The notes under the pieces: model-generated
What the model was told of the DNA's origin: nothing
The model's input: the letters and a program-made list of their open reading frames with translations, nothing else
The model's database searches: none
Part shown: piece by piece, positions 9,551 to 22,283 of the stretch
Numbering within the stretch: the first letter of the stretch is position 1
Layout: each line of letters starts with the position of its first letter
Made by a program: the position numbers and the translations under genes
From: Viscum album
Lineage: Eukaryota; Streptophyta; Magnoliopsida; Santalales; Viscaceae
DNA: 64,000 nt
Direction: 5' to 3'
Assembly (NCBI GenBank): GCA_963277665.1
Contig: OY728153.1
Coordinates: forward strand, 273,518,250-273,582,249

Positions 9551-12372
9551 TGTAACGACCCGAACTTTTTAATTATAATTGTTTCCTAATTTTTTGTGTT
9601 ATTTTATTTTATACTCAACAAAACTATAACTTTTAATTAATGAAGTGGGCATAATTAAAATGAGACCATTTGGTTTCAACTATTATATGATCGTTGGTCA
9701 ATATGACCGTTGGAAACTATAATCTTAACGTTGTGTTTTTATAAATACGGTTATCTTGGTTAATTAATATAGAAAGAAGATTGAATGGCCTCATCCAGTA
9801 GACTCGAGCCATATGAAGCCCATCTGTCAGAGCTTGGGAAGGAGGTAGCATCAATGGGCTTTTCTCTAGACCAAGCTCAAGACAAACTTCAATGTATGAA
9901 TCTTGAACGTAATCGCCTAAGGGAGAAGTTCAAGCTGATAGAAATCACCACTCAGCCAATGTTGTCCGAGCCACCCCAAGATTCTATCACCATAGCACAC
10001 CTTACACTTAGGTCCTATGTTGGTGTTATAAGGGGCTATGTAACGAGACCTTAACTTCTTTGTGTAATCCTTTTATATAAATAAAATTGTGATTTCTTCT
10101 TATGGTGAAGTTTTTGAATTTCAAATATCCGAATAAATATAGGATTTGTATTATTGATGAAATTAGGAAAAAGGGTATTTTAAAATATTTTTGTATTCTT
10201 TAAATAATTAATAATGTGAAATGATTTTCAAAAAATGGTCTTCTACAGTTATGATCAATGAGAAATTTAGAGTCTAATAAGATCAACTTGGTTTTTAGTG
10301 AATAGTAAAGTAGTAATAGTAGCATACCCATATGAATAGTAATGAATAGTAATGAATAGTAAATTGACCAAAAAATAGAAACTTCACCCATTAATGTATA
10401 AATACATTTTCGACATCTTAAAAGTGAAAAAATGATCATAGTTTAAGTTTTGGTATTTTTGTATGCTATAAATATTTTATTTACAATTTTATAATTAATT
10501 TAATAATTTAAAATGGAAATATATTTTCATAAAATTTAATCATAAATTTTTACTTTATTTTATTATGGGTATACGATATTTTTATGGGACCTTGATTACT
10601 TTTTTAAGGTGTTACAAAATGAGTTATAGTTTTAAAGTTGTATTTTTGGAATAAATAATGATTTTATTTAAAAATTAAATTAAAAATATTTGGAAAATTA
10701 TTTTCATAAAATGGAATTCATTTTTGATTTCAGAGCATCAATATTAGGTTAGGGTGAATTTTTGGGATTTTTCTGAAACAGTTGAATTATCGGTGAATAG
10801 TAAAAATGCAGTTTTGAGATTTGGGTGTTTAATGACATCATTAATGATGTAATAATGATGTAAGATTTATGGTCGAATTATGAATAGTGATATGTGATAT
10901 GAGGTGTCCCAAGTGTCTAATACCATGAGAAAATACCATGGGCAAGCCCATGGTTTTGCAAATACCACTGATGAGGTGTCCCTTAGAAATTAATAATTTA
11001 TTCACTCACTTTTCCTATAAATACCAAGACATTTCCCTCATTCATTTCATTCCAAAATCATCCTCAACGAAGTTATGGTCTCCTTACCAACCAAGGAGTC
11101 CTCCCAAGGTTCCCTCAAGCCTCCCAAGGTCCCGACCTTCAAGATTTCTAAGTTACTCTTCAATGTAAGGGATCCTTTCACCCTCCTCTTTTTAAGTCAT
11201 GACTTCCTTTATGTTGTGTCTTCTAGATTCCATATCTTTATGTTGAGGGTATTTTATTATATTTTATAATTACTATCCATTTCATTTATAATTTTTTATA
11301 GACCTTTTACTCTCTCATAAATTTATTTTCTGAATTTTTAAGTGACGTCATTAGGCTGTCGAATTTCTCGTAAAAGAAATTGCATCTTCTCTTTTCTTTC
11401 TTGTTTCTTTTTCATGTGGTATGTCATTAAAATATCCATAACATGATCTTATTAGGTACCCATACTTAATTATGAATTATTTATGAGTGGGTGACCCTTG
11501 TTCCCTCTATTTTTATTATTTTCTAAAACCATGATATATAGCCGTTATGCTACAGAAATTTCGCCTCAAAATTTCTCTCTCTTTTTCTCTTATTTTATAT
11601 ATGTGAATACCCAGACGTATTTAGTTTCTATGGGTGTTCATAAATACAAAATAATGATATATTTTATTCTGTAATTGAAATACATATAACCCACATATAA
11701 CCCTCACTCCCTTTCCATGGGTTATAAATGACATAACGGTCTTATTTTTAAGCACTTTTAAAATGTCACGATTTGGAAGTGAAACCCATTTCTTTTACTT
11801 TATTTGGGTTATTTATGAAATGTTTGGTTATGATATATGTGGATCACATGAAAATAAATACATATTAATGTTGATCCATGATATAACTCCAATGCATTGG
11901 GTAAAGAATTAATCTCTAGAGATGACAAGTTTCATGATGCCTTGGTGAATAACCTTGGTAATTTTTATGACACCTTGGGGATGGACCTTGGTGATATGTT
12001 CATGAATGTATAAATGAAATGTTGAAGCCAAATATTCAAGTTATGTTTCAAGTTATTTTCATTATGATATTCCTATACTTCCATTTCTCATGTCCTTATG
12101 TTTTTATTCAAGTTCTTATTGATATCACAAGTAAACTGATTCCCTTGTTTACCCTTACTGGGCCTTCTGCTCACCCTTTACTTTGATTTATGTCTCCAAG
12201 ATATGAGATGCATTAATTTTGCATATGATGAACATATGATAAAGCCTTACAAGTGGATTAGAAGAATTTTTTTTCATGTTTTATATCCCTGATTTCCAAG
12301 ATAATAGACTTTAAAGATCCTCTGTTTGTAAAATCTAATGAAAAGTTATGTAATTAAAAAGGCGGGATTCCA
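9551..12372 (+). repeat. 3' LTR of element 1
   Basis: It runs from TGTAACGACC to GGGATTCCA, 2822 bp, colinear with the 5' LTR. It repeats the U3 ORF module, the main TATA box (11016-11023) and the R/U5 region ending near AAAGGCGGGATTCCA. Substitutions relative to the 5' LTR are common: 13 in the first 234 bp by eye, 9 of them transitions. Confidence 0.92.
9785..10054 (+). CDS. 89-codon ORF inside U3 of the 3' LTR (function unknown)
   Basis: This is the second copy of the ORF at 1984, same length and open throughout, beginning MASSSRLEPYEAHLSELG. It ends in TAA where the 5' copy ends in TAG. Fifteen residues differ, mostly in the central helical part; the C-terminal QDSITIAHLTLRSY and RGYVTRP are unchanged. 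Several differences are adjacent-base or transversion changes (for example TGGGAA against CAGCCA), not simple C-to-T decay. TATAAATA (9740-9747) and AATAAA (10080-10085) flank it as in the 5' LTR. Whether it is translated is unknown. Confidence 0.4.
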   Translation: MASSSRLEPYEAHLSELGKEVASMGFSLDQAQDKLQCMNLERNRLREKFKLIEITTQPMLSEPPQDSITIAHLTLRSYVGVIRGYVTRP

Positions 12373-12378
12373 TAAAAA
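12373..12378. repeat. target-site duplication, right copy (element 1)
   Basis: TAAAAC, identical to 1744-1749. Confidence 0.85.
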
Positions 12379-13164
12379 CTCCTCTTATTCCTCTATTTCT
12401 TTCTCCATGTTTGGATCTATCTTTGTGCAAGCTAATTATCCTTATTTTTAGGGTGTTTTTCACTTTCTTTATTTTCTCTCAAACTAGCTCAAATCAAAGC
12501 TTGGTATTGGATGGGTAGAGCATCATGGGCATGAGGTAGGCAGTCTATAGATTTTTCCCTAAATTATTTCTCGTTTATAATTTAAATTATCGTGATACAC
12601 ACTGAATTCTCCATGTGTTGCCCCTAAAATGTGAAATTAATTAATTAATACCTAATTCCTTAAATTATATAGTCATTGTGATTTAAAATGTAACCATTGG
12701 AGGCTGATCACCTTGAATCAAACCACCCCTTGTGGGGTATTGCGCTTATGGTTTGTGGCCCTTGTTTTGTCTATGTAATTAAATCACCCTCCTTGGGTGT
12801 TGTTATAATGCTCATGATTATTAATTCCTTCCTTAGACCTCTCAATCATCTCTGATATGTGTTTAATAAATTTTATCATAAGATACATTTTAAATAAAAT
12901 AATGTATAATGTCATGGCATGATATTCTTACCCCACTTTCTAATAAAACCACCTTTTGGGGTGTACTGCTTTCTCAAGAAAAAAAGGGAAATTAAATAGT
13001 GATATTTGAAATGATGAATGGAATGATTAAGTACATTCACTTTTCTGTTATAATTGAAATGAATATTGGGCATGGAATTATCTTGTATACTTGATTTTTG
13101 AATTAAATGTTTATGAATGTTACCTCTTATCTAATTGAAATTTAATCATTAAATTAATTATATT

Positions 13165-13745
13165 ACACCTTGAGTGATACTCAAGTTCCTTTTTACGAAA
13201 TTCCTTGGATAGGCTCATAGGATATTATTGATTATATATACCTTGGTCAATACTTGGGTTTCCTTTTTACAGGACACTAAGGATAGTCTCATGAGTTACT
13301 TGATTTATATTACACCTAGAGTGATACTTTGATTCCCTTATAGGAACTCTTGGAAGAACTCTTAGGGAGAGTTGTTTGTATTTTCCTTGAGTGATACTCA
13401 TATTCCCATGTAGGAATTCTGTGGGCAGGCTCATATGTTGATTGATATTATTATACTCATGAGTGATACCTGGTCCCCTAGGAATTTTCCTTGGATGGGA
13501 TTGGTGGTCAATGTTGTTATACCATGCCATGAGAAATAGTTAGTCCCCTAAGTGGTGTACCAGGGAAATACTTAGTGGGTTATTCCTTATACCATACTGG
13601 GAGTGATACTTGGGATTCCTCTTTAAAGATTGACTTGGACAGACTCTTATGATGATGGGTAATTATGGTTCTCCTAGTGAGATACATTGGATTCCTCTTT
13701 ACAGATCTCTTTGAATGGTCCTAGGATGACTTTTGAGTAAGAACC
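13165..13745 (+). repeat. ~72-bp tandem repeat inside the old LTR
   Basis: A degenerate block marked by GAGTGATAC recurs at 13172, about 13245 (changed), 13319, 13389, 13461, 13531 (changed), 13601 and about 13677, a spacing of 70-76 bp. Each unit continues with a TTCCY…TAGGAA…GG…CTCAT pattern. U3 tandem repeats of this type are common in long plant LTRs. No gene is seen here. Confidence 0.7.
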
Positions 13746-14649
13746 TTAATACCTCTTGTTTTAAGATCTAAGAAACGCTTGTTTATCAGATTTAATGATG
13801 TGTCCTCCAAGCCAAAGAACATGCTTGGGTTCAGTCCATGTTTGTACTTGGCCTTTATAATAGGTCCAGTTATGATCCCTTATGAATATGCCCTATATTT
13901 ATATACCCATTTATAGATTATATCCTCACAATTTGACCCTAGTTTAGAGATATTCTATCTTAGGTCGAATCAGATATGGTTGGTTAGGTGTCCCTTAGGA
14001 ACTTGAGATGACTTATTTACTTTGGTTTATTTATTACTTTACCTGTCATACCTTCACAATGCTATATTTTATATTCATAGACTCTATATATTTAGAAACT
14101 ATTTTTGGAGTCCTACTAAGTATATCTCATACACTATTTGGGTCGGCATTGCACTGAGTTACCCAAACAGACCTCATTGGTTGCAGGATAAAGATCCTTA
14201 GATTGCGTTGTTATGCTTGTACATGGGATCTTGGGAGTACAAGACTGGGCTGGAGATCAAGATTCTTGTGTGGATACCCCTTTGGGAGTTTGTATTTTCT
14301 TTATTTTTTGTTTATTTATTACCCATTGTATGTATTTTACATGTATTTTGTAGCACCATCTGGACATGCATGCATGATTATATATTTGGTGTTGGACATG
14401 TTTATTCAGTATATTGTGTTCTTTCATGACTCTATCTTTAATTTATACTACTTCCATTGTTCATTGATTTATTTATTATATCTTATATAACTATGATACT
14501 ATGATCATGAGGGTATAGTCTCCCCATGGTACCATCATTAGACCCTCATTGCTAGTCGGTAGCCTCTGGCATACGAGACGGTTCACCTGAGGCCTTGTGA
14601 CTGAATGGATTGGGGAACCATTTCAGTGGCTCCTAGGTTGAGACTTTAC

Positions 14650-14950
14650 ACAAATTAATTCTCTAATCTATTGAAAAAAGGTGATTCCTAAGTCATTGGT
14701 GAGATGTATAGAACTTTTAATTGCTAAGTTTAATGATCTAGTTAATATTTTATTGATCATTACCAAAACATTTATCTCATGTGTCTATTGTAAACATTGA
14801 TACATTATTAAATTTTTGTAATGAATATTGTTTTTGGTGTCTCATACTCAACTAATAGCTTAGTAATTCTTGAATCGTTAGAAATATTTGATGGATATAA
14901 AATATAAGACTTAAATACCCAGTTATTTCAATATGATTTTGTGTCTAGTA
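14650..14950. other. junction without recognisable gene
   Basis: AT-rich sequence between the old LTR and the copia relic. I see no termini, repeats or coding similarity. Confidence 0.3.
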
Positions 14951-17453
14951 AAACTGAAAGTAGTTGTCAAGGATATACCCAGTATGGTCTTTAGATTTTT
15001 GAATCTAAAACCATAGGTATTATCAACACATTTACTTATCTAGTTTTGAAAAAAAAACCTTTATAAATAAAGGTAAGCAACAAAGCTTTCATAATTAGTT
15101 CAACTACAGAGCGTGAACTATTCCAAGTAGAAGTTAGAGATAAATTATTATACTTCATGAGATTCCTTTAAGAGTTATAAGGAATGTGAAAGTGAAGTAA
15201 TGACTACGAATTGTTAGAATATATAAGTTACTTTGATCTCGTGAGATGAATAATATCTTGACCATGAACTCATTGATCATGAAAATGTAGAGTGAATTTA
15301 TTCTTAAACTCACATTTCCTTATACACATAAGAGACATGATGTTACTAAAAGGAGGATTGATAATGAGTATTACATGCATATATTGATCATTAAAGTGTA
15401 TCATGGAGAAATTCCTAAATACAAATTTCTTTATACATGTCAAATTCATGATGTTAGTAAAAGGAGTATCAATGATGAGATTTAATAAGTCATGAAAAAT
15501 ATTCCATTATCATTTAGATACATTCTTCATAAATAAAAACATAATCACATTACCATATGCCAACTATAATGAAAAATGGATATCATATTAGTTATAGTAT
15601 GAATTAAATCCATTATTTCATACTCCACGAGTTTATATTGAAAGATTTTGTTAAGGCTAAGTCAATAATCAAACTTTCATCAATATTTAAATGTGTATCT
15701 AAGGTAATTATCCTAAAGGTTTCTAAGGATATTATAGAAATCCATGAGGTCATAAAAATTATATTCAAGTGATAGAATCTATTTATATAAAAGGGTCTAC
15801 ATAAATATTTTAGATAGTGAAAGAGAGATTGAATTGGTTCAAGTCGAGGTTGTAGATGCACAAATAGTTGTCATAGGAACAAGTTCTACAAGATCTCATG
15901 GAAAAGGAATGTTCTAGAGATACATATTGTGTATGAAAAAATAAAACCAAGAGAGATGATTTTATATTCACCACAGTGGGTGATGTATTATTCAATGAGA
16001 ATAATAGATCATAAAAGGAAGAAATAAATGGAAATTTTCTATGGTTGATAAGTTCATATAAATTCAGGAAAATGGATTCCATTTACCAAAATCAAGTCTA
16101 TATTTTGGTAGTTTCTCTAATTGATGTAAATTCATTAATTGTTATTCAAGATAAACTATACATTAGTGGTATAAGTGTGGTACCAATAATCCTCAGTTGG
16201 TTATACCAAATCATCATGCTTAAATACATTTGAATTCCAATTATCATGGAATCTTTATATGATCATTATATTGGGCATTGGATATCAAGACCACATTTCT
16301 TGTAAATTGTCTATATGATACAACTATAAAGATTTGGTGACACCATATAATTCTAATAAGGGGTGAAAGTTTCTAAAATACACTTGTATTTAAGTAAGAA
16401 ATAAGATCATAGAATATTCATCTAGAATAAATTTTCTCTACGTGTCTATAAGAGTTTAGTGGGATCACCATAGTTTTCCAATGAAAATATGTTTGATAAA
16501 ATATGGAAAAAAAACTATTGGTATTATAATTATTTAATACTAGAATGAAATTAACACTATAAAGAATGACTTAAAGCAGAAAAATAAGTTATAGGGAAAA
16601 ATATATATTGAGGTAGATCTAATGGGTTTCTTAGACAAAGTAAAAATACATATACTGACAAGGTTAAAAATACAAGTTGGAACAATTTGAGAGAGAATTT
16701 TTTCCAATGTCACATGGAATAAATATCTATAAGAAGACATGTATGAGACATAGGAGGAGATTAAAGTGATGAGTAAAATTAAGTAAGTGTTAGAAATGGA
16801 TCTATCACATATATCATGTAATGTATAAGATATTATTTTCCCAATATATACTTTATGGTAGGTAAATATCAGTAAAATCTAGGAGAACTACATGATAATC
16901 AGTGATAACTATCCAAATGTACTTGAGAAAGTACAAGGGATATGTTTTTTGTACTTGGAGAGGAAGAGACACTATTTATAAGGGGATACAAACTAATCTT
17001 ATTTTGGATCAATATGATCTAATATCATATTTAGACTAAGGTAATGATCAAAGGAAGCTCATTAAAACCATTGGTAGCCATATCTAAAAATACTGAGTAT
17101 GTTGTAGCTTCTCATGCAACCGAAGAAGCAGTGTAAAATACGCAATGTTTTTTCTAGTTATTGGAATCATGACTAGTTTTTAAGGTATTATCATAATATA
17201 AATTATGATAATCTTAATATAATGGTATTATCCAAGATTCCAAGTTTAGATATTGTAAAAAAGGAATATACTCAGAAATATCATCTCTTGAGAAGTCTTA
17301 CTTGAAGAGGAGAAGTCGCAAATAGTAGTGTAGCCACATAATGGAGATGAGACAAACCCAATGACTAAATCCATAACTCAATATAAGTATGGTCTTATCA
17401 TGTGTGAGCTAACAAGTTGATCATTATAAAGTTGGATCGAGTGCAAGTGGAAG
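14950..17453 (+). pseudogene. pol: Ty1/copia pol relic, 5'-truncated and heavily mutated
   Basis: Copia-type pol fragments appear in order on the plus strand. The RT start is at 16045-16233 (KMDSIYQNQVYILV, matching the family's MxSMYxNQVWxLV). The segment before the RNase H domain is at about 16690-16760 (a SHGI…KKTC motif). The RNase H end is at about 17080-17400 (STEYVVASHATEEAV, then the region normally reading KHI…YH and ADxxTK). Stops and shifts occur every few dozen codons. Integrase and gag cannot be traced with confidence in 14950-16000, although the position fits. It ends in the purine tract GTGCAAGTGGAAG (17441-17453) before the 3' LTR. No upstream LTR copy was found. Confidence 0.7.
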
Positions 17454-19237
17454 TGTTGTAAAAGTGAGTTCCCTAAACCTCACTTTACGAGTACTTTTCA
17501 ATTACCAAAACATGTATACATAGAATTATGCATGATCAATACTTACCATTATAGTGTTAAAAATTTTGTTCCCACTATTTATATAGTAATTTCATTAGAT
17601 TATTCATCATATAAATAGATTATAGTAGTTTCCATATATAATGAGAACCATAAGATACTATGACAATAATCTTAAACATATGTCATATGGTCTAGATACA
17701 TCATACTAACTTGACACAGATGATGTAAAACTATCCAGTGGTGGAGGCTCATAAGAATTGATACTTATTCTCATGAATTGTGTACTTGGTGATCTCAAGT
17801 AGAGGATATCATGAGTATTAACCCTCCAATAGGAACGCCACATGTTTCAGGTGTCATTAGTAGTTCTTATATATGAGCATGTGTATTGGCCTCTTGAATT
17901 GGGATCATTATTAGTGTGTATTATTTTATTACATACTTTGATACAAGATGAAAACCATGACATTTTTGTTGTGGTGTGGTAGCTTTCATTGGGTGCATCA
18001 TTAGTGGTATGACATTAATTGAATTAGAAAGATGGTTTTTGTCTCTTTTGAAATGACGATATGTCTTGAGACTAATTGACCCATATGGTATCTTCTTTAT
18101 TAAATCCATGACCATCATGATTAAATATATGCCTATACATTAAGGTTAATTAATAATAAATCAAGAAAGGATTATGACATGAATTTTTCATTCTACTTTA
18201 TGAGATATCACAAGATAAAGAGGTTATATTACACATTGTGTGTTCGTAGAAGGTTATCGTTACTATGACTAAACCCAATATCCTTATAGGTATTGATGAG
18301 TTTCTAGAATATACTCTTAATATGTGAGTGTTACCCACTACTATCGAGATAAGGACTTGGTGGTTCATACAGTGTGTCCATATTCTAAGTGAATAGGAGT
18401 TTGGGACATAGTGGCCCCCAACAAGGGGTTTGGTAATGTCTGAGTTTGATCGATCACCAAGAAATAAATTATTTCAATATTATTCATGTTTAGAATAATA
18501 AATTTTCAATTTATTTACACATTTTATTCACAAGTAATTAAGTGAATACAAAATAAATATTTTTTGGAATGAATATTATTATTTAAGGTTCATTAGGCAT
18601 TTAATGGGATAAGAGAGTCGAATTAATGATTTTAGTTTTATCATGTAACATATATTTAATGTTACAAGTATGTGATAAAATTTATATGACATTTATGACA
18701 TAGTTACTAAGTCATTTAGTGTCATTAATGGGTTATTTTGAAAGTTTTAAGTTACCCAAGGGCATAAGTGTGATTTGCGGGACTTTAAACCTACCTATAT
18801 AAGTCTCAAGAAACCCAAATTATAGGGACTATTAATTCACACAAATTTGAGTCTCTCTTTATATTATCACCCAAATTATAAAGTGGTATATAAAATATTT
18901 GAGCACCCCAATCCAAGTTCTTCACCCCAGATCGAAGGAATAGTACTTAGGTTCGCAAGGATGTCAATAGAGTCTTTGATTCTCCGTTCTAGTGCCTAGA
19001 AACCAATGATCAATGAACTAATAGATTCTTAAAGCATGTTTGGATGATCTGTAGGGATACAATTCAATTTTATTCAAGAAATGATCTCTGATAGTGAGTG
19101 AAACATGATTCCAATTGAAATCAAAAGCGTTACGGGTTTGATTTAATTTTTCATTTTTAATTATTCATGATTAATTAAATTGCACATGATCTATGAATGA
19201 ATATGGAATAGGGTATACTACATTTGATGTTTCAACA
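17454..19237 (+). repeat. 3' LTR of the copia relic (right edge inferred)
   Basis: It begins TGTTGTAAAAGTGAG directly after the polypurine tract. A TATA box (TATATAA, 18796-18802) is followed by a leader-like segment. The right edge at TTTCAACA (19237) is the best TG…CA partner I can see, but no target duplication supports it. Confidence 0.5.
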
Positions 19238-19261
19238 TAAATATGGGCCTAAAAATTTTAA

Positions 19262-21000
19262 AATATATTTTTTCATGCTTCTGCAAAGCCCGAGTTTCTT
19301 CAGGTAACATCCTCCTCCCTCATCTGCATAGGATAGACAACTTTTTTCACAAGGAAAATATATTTACCAATAGCTTCAGGGTCAGAAACCTTTAAAGATA
19401 CACCATTATTATGATACATTCCCTTTCCAACACCATATTTAATAAATTTCTCCTCATATAAATCATTAAGGTTCATCTCAAGTTCACTGTCCGGGGACCA
19501 AACTCTTTAATGTGATCACCCTTAGAGTGTTGAAAAAGAACTTGAAGCACTAGCCACATCACATTGTAGATCAATCCCAACACCATTTAAAGCTTTATTT
19601 CCAACATTATTCATCACGTTATCTAATGAACTAATTCTAGTCTTATCAAGAGCATCCTTGGAATGCCTATCTATATTAGTACCAAAAGTGGAACAATCAT
19701 TAAGAACCTTATTTATGCCATCGACAATGAGGTGAATCTTACCTTAAGAATACTAGTTGTTACTTCTAACCTATATAGATTCATTATAGTGTTATGAATT
19801 ACCAATAAGGTTTCCATTGTCCTGCAGATTTTAATCCAACACGTAATTTGAATAAATTGAAGGAGCTGCATTAGCATCTCCCTTAGAAACCATATAAGAA
19901 AACTTTCTCTCTATTCCAGTGCTCCTACCATCCACCACAAAATTTCCAATTTTGTTGGGTACAATAGCCAAAACTACCTCACTACCCTTCGAGTTGACTT
20001 TTGGTCTGATCTTTGCAATTAGAAATAAATTGACTAGAACTCTTGTAATTACTATACGCAAAAATTCTATGAAAATTCTCACTTGAATGCCCAATACAAG
20101 TGAAATTTATAAAAACGATAAGAAATATTTCAAACTCTATTGAGACTTAAAGTTTATATTTGTTAGCCACAGATAAGATAATATCAATTTGGGGTTCACA
20201 TAGATCCACTTAAATAAAAACTCTTTCAAATAATCCATATCTCGTATGCTTGGTTTCCCTATTAATCTTGATTGGGATTCCCACTATTGTGGTAATATCC
20301 CATAGGATTTGGGAGTTCTAAAATAACCATTTAAGACTCTATCAAAAATCATACTTGATTAATAAATTTTTTTATCTTCTCCATGTCAAAATAGGGTCCC
20401 AATACAAGAACCTCAAAATTCATGACTTAAGAGAGGTAAAACCAAATCCTCATACTCTTGGTTTTAATTCATCTAAGGAGAAGATGAAGTAAAGAGTCTA
20501 CTACCAATTGATATCATCCACCACCTATTAAATCCCCATGCCTACTGAAGTTTCTTTTGAATATCTTCAAGATTCCATTGTTGATCTTTTTGCATAATTG
20601 AGAGTTTCAAAATTATCAAGTGCCTACAATCCTTGAGGTGCTTCTCTAGAATATTAGGATTTTCCTCAAAGAAGGACAATGTACCATTCTTTACAATTCT
20701 CTAATTCATTGAGATAGAACTAGCATGAAGATCTTAAAATATTATTCGATGAGATATCTTTTCATAAGCGAGATCACCACACCCTTTCAATTCAACCAAA
20801 GGGGTTTCATGTCCAGAGTTCTCAACATCATCAACATTCTTCAAATATTGAGTGAACTTTTCATCTGAAATGAACTTCGCTTCTCTATTAATACTGCCAT
20901 CAAGATTTAATTTCTTCTTGACTAGATCATCAACGTCATCCTTCTTACTTTAATAAAAAACTAATACATGCCACAAATTGAAATAACAATCAATATACAA
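19262..21000 (-). pseudogene. LINE (L1-type) ORF1 relic, DUF4283 plus CCHC-like motif
   Basis: Read on the minus strand, the block has long coding-like stretches interrupted by stops and shifts. From its 5' end (about 20960) come an N-terminal region (NLDGSINREAKFISDEKFTQ), a segment resembling the DUF4283 fold of plant L1 ORF1 (QQWNLEDIQKKLQ … then ILRFLYWDP near 20400), a VDLCEPQ segment near 20190 where the family has VEVDL, and a zinc-knuckle remnant (FTCIGHSSENF near 20080-20110). A conserved-looking tail runs at 19330-19500 (LNDLYEEKFIKYGVG). ORF1 would bind LINE RNA. The endonuclease/RT ORF2 expected downstream is absent, the copia LTR beginning there instead. The assignment rests on motif order, not an alignment. 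Confidence 0.5.
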
Positions 21001-21062
21001 AGACATCGTATCAGAACCCTAATCACCATGTTCATATAGAGAGAGAATACCAAACCATGGAA

Positions 21063-21075
21063 CCCCCCCCCCCCC
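21063..21075. repeat. C13 homopolymer
   Basis: Thirteen consecutive C at the 5' side of the minus-strand LINE relic, followed by ACCCC. Confidence 0.9.
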
Positions 21076-21235
21076 ACCCCTAATTCAAAAAATGTCATCT
21101 CATGTTCGACCCTGAACCTGAATCTCAACTTGGTCATTGGATGGGTACCACATGGCTAATATTTTTTATGGCCCTTTGATCAATTGTGGGGTTTGAAAAT
21201 CAAATCAGGCTCCCAATCGAAAATATTGGTGGCCC

Positions 21236-21467
21236 ACTGAACCCCTCTATTATTTTTTCAAGGGACCCCTTAGTGAACCCCTCAATGAACCCCCCAGTGA
21301 ACCCCTCCGTGATTCTTTTGGAGACCCGCTATGTAAATTCCTTAGTGAGCCCTCATAAATTTTCACTTGGTGAATCCATTATAAAACCCCTCAGTGAATC
21401 CCTCGATGAACCCTCAATGATTCCATCAGAGACTCGCTTGGTGAATCCCTATATGAACCCCTTATAG
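21236..21467 (+). repeat. 12-bp tandem repeat array, unit near RTGAACCCCTCA
   Basis: Degenerate 12-bp units (GTGAACCCCTCA, ATGAACCCCCCA, GTGAACCCCTCC, GTGAATCCCTCG, ATGATTCCATCA) run through the segment with some interruptions. Because 12 is divisible by 3 the array keeps a frame open for 93 codons (21186-21467) with a VNPS/MNPP four-residue rhythm. I regard this as a by-product of the repeat, not a gene. Confidence 0.75.
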
Positions 21468-21469
21468 AA

Positions 21470-22260
21470 TATATCAGCCAAACCCTCTACCAATATTTCA
21501 ATATACCCCTTGTTGACTGTTGTTATACTAATTCAGTCTAAGTTTTTTACAGCCAAGTATGGAATATTATAGGTGGTTTATGTGATTTCTGTTATTTGGT
21601 TTGTTTATAATTAATCGAATTCACTAAGATAGACTCATATTTAGTTGTTTATTTATAAATTTTTAGAGCTATAAATATAGAGAGATTAATTTTATTTCAG
21701 TTCATATTGGTGTATATGGGTTTCTAAAGGGATGTTTGTGTTTCTGTGTGTGGTAGTCTTTACAAAATATAGGTTTTTTTGTCATTCATCTCATTAAATA
21801 AAACACTATGAAATAGATGGTTTGGTTTTTATTCTGGTAGTATGTTCAACTAGGAATTTTTAGTTCAAATTTCCTTTATTTTCCAGTAGTTGAAAGTATG
21901 GTAAATTTCATTGTAACTTCTAATTATTTTTCATTAATGTACCTTTCCAATGTTATGTAATTGATTTGTAGTGTGAATTTCTGCTTCCTTTGTTTTGGGT
22001 CAATTCCCACTAGTTATTTTCATTTAAAATAATAATTTCCCATTTTTATTTAACACTGGTTTTTTTATTTAATTTAAATAACTGGTAGTTTTTATTGGAA
22101 TTTTTCAAGTATTTGGAAATGTTAAATTTGTAAGGGAATATTATCCTTTTGAAGAATTTAGAAAAAAAATTGTTGTCATTTTTATAGTGATTTTGTGCTG
22201 GAATTTTTTAGTGGAATTATTTTTCCACTATGAATTCTTATTATAATATTTATTTTGAGT
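21470..22260. other. AT-rich sequence without recognisable gene
   Basis: No ORF, termini or family similarity seen. T-rich runs and isolated AATTTTTAGTGG-like words lead into the repeat region to the right. Confidence 0.4.
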
Positions 22261-22283
22261 TTCTATCAGGAATTTCTTGGGGG

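Larger units (their letters stand above)
1750..12372 (+). mobile_element. Ty3/gypsy chromovirus, Tekay/Del-like (element 1), complete but inactive
   Basis: All parts of an LTR retrotransposon are present in order: 5' LTR, tRNA-iMet primer site, gag with zinc knuckles, protease, reverse transcriptase, RNase H, integrase, C-terminal chromodomain, polypurine tract, 3' LTR and flanking TAAAAC duplications. Integrase after RT/RNase H marks Ty3/gypsy. The C-terminal chromodomain and LTRs of about 2.8 kb starting TGTAACGACC point to the Tekay/Del lineage, a family-level judgement. The reading frame is broken by at least a dozen stops and two or more frameshifts, and catalytic residues in protease and integrase are lost, so it cannot act autonomously. 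The LTRs differ by roughly 5-10% by eye, so the insertion is old. Confidence 0.93.
997..14650 (+). repeat. old gypsy-type LTR split by element 1 (997-1749 and about 12379-14650)
   Basis: The sequence starts TGTAATTCCCC after a polypurine tract and resumes after the 10.6-kb insertion. Removing element 1 and one copy of its target duplication joins ...TTGTGAGTC-TAAAAC to TCCTCTTATT. The right half holds a 72-bp tandem repeat and, near 14150-14200, a stretch (ACTGAGTTACCC ... TTGCAGGATA) resembling the R/U5 region of Tekay-type LTRs. The right edge is a guess; I found no clear CA terminus or PBS. Confidence 0.35.

Noticed and set aside
14203..14490. 95-codon ORF with hydrophobic Phe/Tyr-rich C-terminus
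   Set aside because: It lies in the inferred R/U5 of an old LTR, its hydrophobicity comes from T-rich sequence, and a second frame is equally open.
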